Below, one piece after another: positions 4,727-10,792 of a DNA stretch of 10,792 nt. The position numbers were made by a program, and so were the translations under genes. The notes beneath the pieces are model-generated. The model did no database searches and was not told where the DNA came from. It saw only the letters and a program-made list of their open reading frames with translations. The number at the start of each line of letters is the position of its first letter. Within the stretch, counting starts at the first letter, position 1. Source of the stretch: Mollicutes bacterium (lineage in GTDB: Bacteria; Bacillota_I; Bacilli_A; RF39; UBA660). The DNA lies in the NCBI GenBank assembly GCA_012510695.1, contig JAAZHN010000064.1, positions 1-10,792 of the forward strand, in the 5' to 3' direction.

Positions 4727-7141
4727 ATGTCAGATTTTAGAAAACATTTTAATATCGATCATGAAAAAGCGAAATCTAAAGAAGCAGCAATTTTTCAAGG
4801 ACAAAAGTATCGAATTTCAATTTTAAGTGATAATTTACTTAGAATTGAATACAACTTAGAAGGGAGATTTGAAGATCGGCCCACTGAGTTTGCTTTAAAT
4901 ATAGATTTTGAAGTGCCTTTAATGACGGTAAATCAAGATGATCGTTTTTTAAGCGTTGCAACTAAATATTTTAAATTAGAATATAATAAAGAATCTAACC
5001 TTTATCCTAGAGGGGCTAGGGAGAATAATTTAAGAATAACTCTAGCTAATACAGATAAGGTTTGGTATATTAATCATCCTGAAGCTAGAAATTTCTTTGG
5101 TTCAGAAGTTAGTTTAGATAATGCTGCTGGTAAAATTCCTTTACTAAAAGGTTTGTTTTCATCTGATGGTTTTGTTTCAGTTGATGATTCTAAATCATTA
5201 ATTTTTGATGAAGGTGGAACATTAAGTAAAAATCCAGACGACAGAGTAGATATGTATGTATTTTTCTATCGTAAAGATTTTGGCTATTGTTTAAGAGATT
5301 ACTTTTTATTAACTGGTAAACCTCCGATGATTCCAAGATATGCTTTAGGAGTATGGTGGCACAGAAATATTCGCTATAATGAACTATCTGTCAAACATTT
5401 AATTGAAGATTTTCATCATTATCAAATTCCTTTATCAGTTTTACTATTAGGTGAGCATTGGCATATTAAAGATGTTGGTGAGTTAAAAAATTTAGTAACG
5501 GGTTTTTCATTTAACAGAGAACTGTTTCCTAACCCAGAAGATTTTACTAAATATTTACATAGTAAACATGTTCGTTTAGGTTTACGACTAGATCCTTCAC
5601 AGGGGATTATGAATCATGAAGAAAAGTATAAAGATTTTGTTACAGCACTTGGAATACCGGATAAAACTGAGACAATTCCTTTTAATATATTTGATTCAAA
5701 GTTTTTAAATTCTTACTTTACAACAATAATTGATCATTTACATAGAGTAGGCGTTGATTTCTTCTTTATTGATTATTACAATAAAAATTCTTTAGCGTCT
5801 TTAAGAGCCTTAAATCATTATCATTTTACAAATTTTAAACAAGATAAATCCAAAAGAGGCATGATATTATCTAGAAATGGTTTAACAGCATCACATCGTT
5901 ATCCAGTTCTTTACTCAGGACAAACATTAGTTAGTTGGAAAATGTTAAAGTTTTTACCAGATTTTAATTCTAATTCATCAAATGTTGGTCTTTCTTGGTG
6001 GAGTCATGATGTTGGTGGTTATAAAGATGGAATTGAAGATGGTGAACTTTATATGCGCTATGTCCAACTAGGAACATTTAGTCCAATATTTAGATTCGCA
6101 GCTAAAGAAGGAAAATATTATAAACGTGAACCATGGTCATGGGAAGTTAAAATAGAAACAATTGTTAGGGAATATACTCAACTTCGTCATAAATTAATTC
6201 CTTATATTTATTCAGAGGCTTATAAGTATCATCGAACAGGAATGCCATTTATCTTGCCACTTTATTATAAATATCCAGAGACTTATGATGAACCTGCTTA
6301 TATAAATGAATATTACTTTGGCAGTGAATTATTTGTCGCGCCGATCACAAATGTGGTTGATGATTTAATGAAAAGAGTTGTTGAAAGAATATTTGTTCCA
6401 GAAGGCATTTGGTATGAATTTAAAAGTGGTAAAAAAGTACCTGGTGATAAAAAATATGTTTTCTTCTATAAAGAAGAAGATTATCCAGTATTTGCTAAAT
6501 CAGGAGCGATTATTCCAATGGCAGAGATTTCTAAGGATTTAAATAACACTAATAATCCAGAGACTCTTGACATTCATATTTTCCCTGGTCAAAGTAATGT
6601 TTATAGAATGTATGAAGATGATGGAATTAGTTCTTTATATGAAGATGGGTATTATTTATTAACTGAATTTAAATATGATTATAAACCAAATAATTATACA
6701 TTTACAATTAAACCAGCTGAAGGTAAATTAGAAGTAATTGGCGAAAAAAGAAGTTATAAAATAAGATTTAGAAATACTAAATTACCACAATATATTACTG
6801 TTAAAGTTGCTAATCAAGATATGAAGTGTCCTGCTTATGTTGATTCTAAAGACTTTGTAATTGAAATACCATTTGTACCAACATCCGCGACTGTTATTAT
6901 TAATTGTCATGGTAATGATATTGATATTGATGCCTTAAGATTAGTAAATGAAGATATTGATTCGATAATTAATGATTTATTAATTGAAACAAGTTTAAAA
7001 GAAAAAATATCTGATATCTTATTTGGTACTCAAGATATTAGGCAAAAAAGAATTGAAATCAGGAAACTTAAAAAACATGGATTATCACCTTTGTTTTCCA
7101 AATTGTTTTTAAGACTTCTTGAATACATTGGTCGAATATAG
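4727..7141 (+). CDS. divergent GH31-family protein with altered catalytic acid/base
   Basis: This 804-residue cytosolic protein has no signal peptide. In order it has a galactose-mutarotase-like N-domain (about 30-190), a GH31 (beta/alpha)8 barrel opening with MIPRYALGVWW (about 200-530), beta-sandwich C-domains (YYFGSELFVAPI; MYEDDGISSLYEDGYY) and a helical tail from about 733. GH31 enzymes cleave alpha-glucosides, alpha-xylosides and related bonds with retention. The expected nucleophile is present (FFFIDYYN, Asp349), as are SRNGLTASHRYP and SWWSHDVGG (Asp428). The acid/base position, normally SGD, reads SGQT (Gln399), and the usual DMDWH block reads GEHWH (242-246). It may therefore be a pseudoenzyme or act on a substrate with a good leaving group; the substrate is unknown. 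The ATG at 4727 is chosen over the GTG at 4715 because GGGTGGAG lies between them. Confidence 0.85.
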   Translation: MSDFRKHFNIDHEKAKSKEAAIFQGQKYRISILSDNLLRIEYNLEGRFEDRPTEFALNIDFEVPLMTVNQDDRFLSVATKYFKLEYNKESNLYPRGARENNLRITLANTDKVWYINHPEARNFFGSEVSLDNAAGKIPLLKGLFSSDGFVSVDDSKSLIFDEGGTLSKNPDDRVDMYVFFYRKDFGYCLRDYFLLTGKPPMIPRYALGVWWHRNIRYNELSVKHLIEDFHHYQIPLSVLLLGEHWHIKDVGELKNLVTGFSFNRELFPNPEDFTKYLHSKHVRLGLRLDPSQGIMNHEEKYKDFVTALGIPDKTETIPFNIFDSKFLNSYFTTIIDHLHRVGVDFFFIDYYNKNSLASLRALNHYHFTNFKQDKSKRGMILSRNGLTASHRYPVLYSGQTLVSWKMLKFLPDFNSNSSNVGLSWWSHDVGGYKDGIEDGELYMRYVQLGTFSPIFRFAAKEGKYYKREPWSWEVKIETIVREYTQLRHKLIPYIYSEAYKYHRTGMPFILPLYYKYPETYDEPAYINEYYFGSELFVAPITNVVDDLMKRVVERIFVPEGIWYEFKSGKKVPGDKKYVFFYKEEDYPVFAKSGAIIPMAEISKDLNNTNNPETLDIHIFPGQSNVYRMYEDDGISSLYEDGYYLLTEFKYDYKPNNYTFTIKPAEGKLEVIGEKRSYKIRFRNTKLPQYITVKVANQDMKCPAYVDSKDFVIEIPFVPTSATVIINCHGNDIDIDALRLVNEDIDSIINDLLIETSLKEKISDILFGTQDIRQKRIEIRKLKKHGLSPLFSKLFLRLLEYIGRI

Positions 7142-7147
7142 TATAAT
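7119..7147 (+). promoter_or_regulatory. sigma-A promoter at the 3' end of the GH31 gene
   Basis: TTGAAT (7119-7124), exactly 17 bases and a perfect TATAAT (7142-7147) are present. The -35 lies inside the GH31 coding region and the -10 just past its stop. Transcription would start near 7154, ahead of the membrane-protein gene, and probably reads on through dnaB and dnaI. Confidence 0.7.
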
Positions 7148-7172
7148 TTTTATCAGAAGGTGAGGAATATTT

Positions 7173-7514
7173 ATGAAAGAAACATTAGTCTTTTTATCAA
7201 TATTCCTTTTTATTTTCTTTGCTTATATATTATATGGATTTATTAAAATTAAAAATAATTCTTATCTTAAAATGAGTGAGTATCGAATCTTAGTAAATAG
7301 ATATAAGGTTGATCCTAAAAAATATCCATTTAAAAACTTAAAATATATTATTGCTTTTGCTAATTCATTTATTATTACTAATACAGTTATGGTAACATCT
7401 TTAATTAAAACTAGTAATTATATTTGGATGATTTTATTAGCTGTTTTTACAATAATGATATTAATCGTGACAGTTTATACAATTATTGGTAAAATAATCG
7501 GTAAAAAGAAATAA
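7173..7514 (+). CDS. unrecognised small three-helix membrane protein
   Basis: This 113-residue protein has three likely transmembrane segments (about 4-24, 56-77 and 83-108). A basic, polar loop lies between the first two (KIKNNSYLKMSEYRILVNRY KVDPKKYPFKN), and the tail is lysine-rich (GKIIGKKK). By the positive-inside rule the loop at 25-55 and the C-terminus face the cytoplasm. The motif RYKVDPKK followed by a helix with AFANSFIITN looks like a conserved small-protein pattern in low-GC Gram-positives, but I cannot name a family or function. The ribosome binding site AAGGTGAGG is well placed. It is the first gene of the probable operon that includes dnaB and dnaI, and the next gene starts 19 bases downstream. 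Confidence 0.78.
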   Translation: MKETLVFLSIFLFIFFAYILYGFIKIKNNSYLKMSEYRILVNRYKVDPKKYPFKNLKYIIAFANSFIITNTVMVTSLIKTSNYIWMILLAVFTIMILIVTVYTIIGKIIGKKK

Positions 7515-7533
7515 AATGTTTTGAGGTGGGTTT

Positions 7534-8100
7534 ATGGATAAATTAAAACTTATGGTTGATATGGATGATGTCTTATATGAAAATGCTTTTCAAAGAATAA
7601 TTGAGGAGTATTTGGGCAGAAAAATAACTAAAGAAGAAGTAGATAGAAATGGTTATTATTTACAAAATTTAGTAGAAAATAAAGATGATTTTTTTAATTA
7701 TTTTTTTCAAAAGAATATGTATGATTATGCCAATATAGTGAAAAATAGCCAGGAAGTATTAAAAGAATTAGTAGGTATGTATGATGTTTATATATTAACC
7801 GCTTATACATTTGTTGAAAGAAGAAATTCTTGTGGAGATATTTTAAAACATAAGTATGATAGATTAATTAATGATTATCCATTTTTAGACCCTCATAACT
7901 TTTGTTTTGTAAATGATAAGTCAGTTGTAAAATCAGATATTATGATTGATGATCGTTTAAGAAATTTAACAGGTGCTAATTTGAAATTATTATTTTCTTC
8001 ATTTCATAATCAAAATTATCCAGATTATTATTTAGAAGCAAAAGGGGTAAAAAAAGTTAATGACTGGGAAGAAATAGGCAAAATTTTAATAAAAAAGTAA
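7534..8100 (+). CDS. 5'(3')-deoxyribonucleotidase (HAD superfamily, NT5C type)
   Basis: This 188-residue HAD phosphatase has the NT5C-type order of motifs. Motif I is DMDDVL (9-14; Asp9 nucleophile, Asp11 general acid/base), motif II ILTAYT (87-92), motif III a lysine in NDKSVVK (Lys129 or Lys133) and motif IV MIDDR (137-141) for Mg2+. The family dephosphorylates deoxyribonucleoside monophosphates and helps balance dNTP precursors; many bacterial members are only assigned as putative. Length matches, with a small helical cap inserted between motifs I and II. The ribosome binding site GAGGTGGG supports the ATG at 7534. The gene lies 12 bases before dnaB, whose ribosome binding site overlaps this stop codon, so the two are likely co-transcribed and nucleotide supply is physically coupled to replication initiation. 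Confidence 0.82.
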   Translation: MDKLKLMVDMDDVLYENAFQRIIEEYLGRKITKEEVDRNGYYLQNLVENKDDFFNYFFQKNMYDYANIVKNSQEVLKELVGMYDVYILTAYTFVERRNSCGDILKHKYDRLINDYPFLDPHNFCFVNDKSVVKSDIMIDDRLRNLTGANLKLLFSSFHNQNYPDYYLEAKGVKKVNDWEEIGKILIKK

Positions 8101-8112
8101 GGAGTGAGTAAA

Positions 8113-9387
8113 GTGGCAATTGAATCAATATTACCCGCAGATACATATACTGTAATTAATCGAACAGTTTTAACTGATTTAGATCGTAAAAATCTAACGA
8201 ATCTTTATGGTCCAATTATTGGTTCTTTAGCTATATCTTTATATTTAACTCTTTGGTGTGACTTAGATAAAAATGAAATAATGAGCATTGATTATACTCA
8301 TCATCATTTAATGACTATGCTTAAATGTGATTTAGATTTAATCAAGGTTTCAAGAGAAGCATTAGAGGCCTTTGGTTTAATTAGAACATATTTAAAAACT
8401 GGTGAAGTCAATTCTTATGTTTATGAATTATATAGTCCACTACCGCCTTATGAATTTTTTAATCATCCAATATTTAATGTGGTTTTATATAATAATGTTG
8501 GTAAAAAAGAATATGATCTACTTAAAAGTTATTATAAGAAAAATAATTTTGAACTTGAAGGTTATGAAGATATAACTAGTTCAATTAATAAAACATATAA
8601 AACTACAAATAGTAATATATTTACTAATCAAGAGATAAAGAAAAGTGAAGTTTTAGGGATTAATTTAGAAGAAACAATCGATTTTGATTTAATTATTTCA
8701 TCATTACCTAAAGGTTTATTAAGTGAAAGGGCTTTAGGTAAAAAAACTAGGGAATTAATCAATTCTTTGGCTTTTATTTATGACTTAGATACTTTAAAAA
8801 TGGTTGAATTATTAAGAAAAGTAATCAATGAACATGGTTTAATTGACAGAGAAGAATTAAGAAAAGAAACAAGAAAATATTATCAATATTCAAACCAAGG
8901 TAATTTACCAACTCTTATTTATCGTACTCAACCAGAATATTTAAAAACACCTAGTGGTGATACTTCAAATAGAGGAAAAATATTATATGTTTTTGAAAAT
9001 ACATCTCCCTATGATTTTTTAAGAAATAAATATAAAGGTTCTAGTCCAACAGCTAGAGATTTAAGATTATTAGAGATGCTCGCGGTTGATTTAAATTTAA
9101 AACCAGCAGTAATCAATGTTTTAATCGATTATGTATTAAAGTCTAATGATAATAAATTAACTCAAGGTTATGTGGAAACAATTGCTGGTCAATGGAAAAG
9201 ATTAGGAATTGAAACCGCTAATGAGGCTATGGAAGTAGCAGAAAAACAACATAAAAAATATACAAAAATATCAAAACCAAAAAAAGAAGAAAAAGTTCCA
9301 ATTTGGTTTGATAAAGATCTTGAGTCTATAGAGATGACAACTGAAGAAGAAACAGAATTAGAAAATTTATTGAAAGATTTTAGGTGA
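8113..9387 (+). CDS. dnaB: replication initiation / helicase-loading protein DnaB (Bacilli nomenclature)
   Basis: This 424-residue protein matches the Bacilli DnaB that, with DnaD and DnaI, loads the replicative helicase at oriC and at restarting forks. It is not the helicase itself. The N-terminal domain opens LPADTYTVINRTVLTDLDRK and continues with the family block LYGPIIGSLAISLYLTLW (winged-helix DDBH1). The C-terminal DnaD-like domain (SPYDFLRNKYKG... ) carries the diagnostic YxxxIxxxW motif as YVETIAGQW (353-361), used for DNA binding. The tail is acidic (TTEEETELENLLKDF). It is somewhat shorter than the 472-residue B. subtilis protein. The GTG at 8113 is preferred over the GTG at 8104 because AAGGAGTGA (8099-8107) is correctly spaced only for the former. 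dnaI follows after 4 bases. Confidence 0.92.
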   Translation: MAIESILPADTYTVINRTVLTDLDRKNLTNLYGPIIGSLAISLYLTLWCDLDKNEIMSIDYTHHHLMTMLKCDLDLIKVSREALEAFGLIRTYLKTGEVNSYVYELYSPLPPYEFFNHPIFNVVLYNNVGKKEYDLLKSYYKKNNFELEGYEDITSSINKTYKTTNSNIFTNQEIKKSEVLGINLEETIDFDLIISSLPKGLLSERALGKKTRELINSLAFIYDLDTLKMVELLRKVINEHGLIDREELRKETRKYYQYSNQGNLPTLIYRTQPEYLKTPSGDTSNRGKILYVFENTSPYDFLRNKYKGSSPTARDLRLLEMLAVDLNLKPAVINVLIDYVLKSNDNKLTQGYVETIAGQWKRLGIETANEAMEVAEKQHKKYTKISKPKKEEKVPIWFDKDLESIEMTTEEETELENLLKDFR

Positions 9388-9391
9388 TAAG

Positions 9392-10294
9392 ATGAAACCA
9401 ATTCAAAGTGTATTAAAAACTAATAGAAATATTAATGCTGAACTTAAAAAAAATTATGCGACAGCCCTAAAAGATCCAAAGTTTAAAAAGTTAATTCTTG
9501 ATTATAAAATACCTGATGATGTCGCGATGAGATATACATCTAAATTAGAAGACAGTGCTTTAGAACTTTCTAATTGTGAAAATTGTAAAGCTTTAGAAAA
9601 CTGTAAAAATAAATTTCCGGGATATGCAAATACTCCAAAACTTGTTGGAGACCGCCTTGAATTTAATTATGTTGCTTGTAAATATATGCAAGAAAGATTA
9701 GATAAAGAAAATAAGACTGTTTCTTATTATGATATACCTTATTTAATAAAATTAGCTAAAGTAAAAGATATCGATGTTAAAGATAAAAATCGAACTGAAG
9801 TAATTAAATGGTTGAAAGATTTTTATGATAATTATCAAAAAGATCCAAAACAAAAAGGCCTATATTTACATGGTTCATTTGGCTCAGGTAAAACATTTTT
9901 AATCGCAGCTTTTTTAAATGAACTTGCTGATAAAGGAAAAAAAGTAGTAATTGTCTATTTTCCTGAATTCCTTCTTAGTTTAAAAAACTTTGGTAGTGAT
10001 TATGTCTTAAGAGTTGAAGAATTAAAAAGATGTGATATTTTGATGCTTGATGATATAGGTGCGCAGGCTAATACTGAGTGGAGTCGGGATGAAATTTTAG
10101 GGACTATTCTTCAACATCGAATGGATAATGGTCTTGTTACATTTTTCACATCAAATTATTCATTAGAAGAATTAGAAGAAAAACTAGCAATGACAAAAAA
10201 TCAACAAGAAAAAATCGCGGCTAGAAGAATTACAGAAAGAATTAAACAATTATCTAATCAATTACCTTTAGTAAGCGCTAATAGGAGAAAATAA
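9392..10294 (+). CDS. dnaI: primosomal helicase loader DnaI (AAA+ ATPase)
   Basis: This 300-residue AAA+ protein places the replicative helicase on DNA in concert with DnaB and DnaD. The N-terminal helicase-binding domain contains a cysteine set Cys62-x2-Cys65-x5-Cys71 plus Cys96, consistent with the zinc site known in DnaI. The ATPase core has Walker A GSFGSGKT (161-168), Walker B ILMLDDIGA (216-224; Asp220, Asp221), a sensor-1 Asn in FFTSNYS (Asn255) and arginine-finger or sensor-2 candidates in AARRITERIKQL (277-288). Length is nearly that of B. subtilis DnaI (311), so it appears complete. Its ribosome binding site AGGTGA (9382-9387) includes the dnaB stop, suggesting translational coupling. 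Confidence 0.94.
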   Translation: MKPIQSVLKTNRNINAELKKNYATALKDPKFKKLILDYKIPDDVAMRYTSKLEDSALELSNCENCKALENCKNKFPGYANTPKLVGDRLEFNYVACKYMQERLDKENKTVSYYDIPYLIKLAKVKDIDVKDKNRTEVIKWLKDFYDNYQKDPKQKGLYLHGSFGSGKTFLIAAFLNELADKGKKVVIVYFPEFLLSLKNFGSDYVLRVEELKRCDILMLDDIGAQANTEWSRDEILGTILQHRMDNGLVTFFTSNYSLEELEEKLAMTKNQQEKIAARRITERIKQLSNQLPLVSANRRK

Positions 10295-10792
10295 TGACTA
10301 GATTAGTAAGAGAGAGTATTATTACTAGGAATAAAGAATTACTAAAAAAAGTCTTGGGTATTAAAGATGATTTAGATCTTTTAAAAGTCTTAATTGATTA
10401 TCTTGATTGGTTAACAGAAGATAACACTCAAGATTTTAAACAAACTCTTAATTTTACTAATCATATAATAAATTTCTTTTATTTAATTTTACATGAGTAT
10501 GAAGGAAATCTCAGCCTAATATTAGAACAAGTAGAAAATTTAGAATTAAAATTAAAAAACAAACAAAATGTATACAAACAAGAGGAAATAGATGATAAGT
10601 ATCATTTAATTAGAAATATTCAAAAAAGAATAAGTAGTTTTCATGAATTATTAAATCAATATAATGATCAACAAAATGAAAATTGTGAATATGACTTATT
10701 AAGTTTTTTAATAACAGATGTTAAATGTTATGAATATTTTGAATTATTAATCAAAAAGAATCCCTCACTTTTATCTTTAGAAAAAGAAGGAG
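10294..10792 (+). CDS. unrecognised protein downstream of dnaI, cut by the window edge
   Basis: An open frame begins at an ATG that overlaps the last base of the dnaI stop (TAATG) and has the ribosome binding site AGGAG 7 bases upstream. It stays open for at least 166 codons to the end of the window, so the 3' end is missing. The visible part (MTRLVRESIITRNKELLKKV...) is strongly helical and rich in Leu, Lys, Asn and Glu. A coiled-coil-like stretch at about 78-130 covers LEQVENLELKLKNK and IRNIQKRISSFHELLNQ. There are no membrane segments and no motif I recognise; a catalytic domain could lie beyond the edge. Position and coupling place it in the dnaB-dnaI operon. I cannot assign a function. 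Confidence 0.75.
   Translation, partial: MTRLVRESIITRNKELLKKVLGIKDDLDLLKVLIDYLDWLTEDNTQDFKQTLNFTNHIINFFYLILHEYEGNLSLILEQVENLELKLKNKQNVYKQEEIDDKYHLIRNIQKRISSFHELLNQYNDQQNENCEYDLLSFLITDVKCYEYFELLIKKNPSLLSLEKEG

Noticed and set aside
9189..9401. Minus-strand open frame opposite the end of dnaB
   Set aside because: It lies entirely within the well-supported dnaB gene and the dnaI start, is Ser/Phe-rich as expected for antisense of AT-rich coding DNA, and has no ribosome binding site.

Overview
The window is AT-rich and gene-dense. TGG encodes every tryptophan I checked, and TGA is used as a stop: reading through the TGA at 2834-2836 would run straight into a terminator. The genes are Bacilli-type: the dnaB/dnaI helicase-loader pair, a YugI/CvfD-type S1 protein, a YtqA-type radical SAM enzyme and a Val-Thr-Tyr-Gln-Lys tRNA cluster with encoded CCA ends. 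Together these suggest a low-GC Bacillota, class Bacilli or a deep Mollicutes-related lineage that keeps the standard code (Acholeplasma-, Izemoplasma- or RF39-like). The genus cannot be read from the sequence.

Layout. Positions 1-416 hold the 3' part of an unrecognised gene broken by a one-base frameshift, closed by a terminator. Next come an AlkD-type DNA glycosylase (504-1205) and an unrecognised 201-aa protein (1241-1846), both on +. A single unrecognised minus-strand gene (1926-2372) converges on them. It shares a divergent promoter region (2399-2471) with the S1-domain gene (2489-2836). A small XRE-type regulator follows (2923-3165). A bidirectional terminator then separates the + genes from a minus-strand block: the radical SAM gene (3674-4606) and, downstream of it behind its own sigma-A promoter, five tRNA genes (3201-3618).

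From 4727 everything is on +. A divergent GH31-family protein (4727-7141) comes first. A promoter at its 3' end probably starts an operon of a small membrane protein, a 5'(3')-deoxyribonucleotidase, dnaB, dnaI and a gene cut by the window edge (10294 onward). Spacing in this operon is tight, and the last gene overlaps the dnaI stop by one base.

Much of the window is housekeeping: DNA repair, tRNA supply and modification, nucleotide pools and loading of the replicative helicase. I see no CRISPR array, insertion sequence, phage module or recognisable defence system. The most interesting points are the GH31 protein, whose expected catalytic acid/base Asp is Gln, and the radical SAM gene, whose family is linked to wobble-uridine modification and which sits directly upstream of the tRNA-Gln(UUG) and tRNA-Lys(UUU) genes that carry that modification. 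Several unrecognised proteins (1241, 1926, 7173, 10294) are described but not assigned a function.
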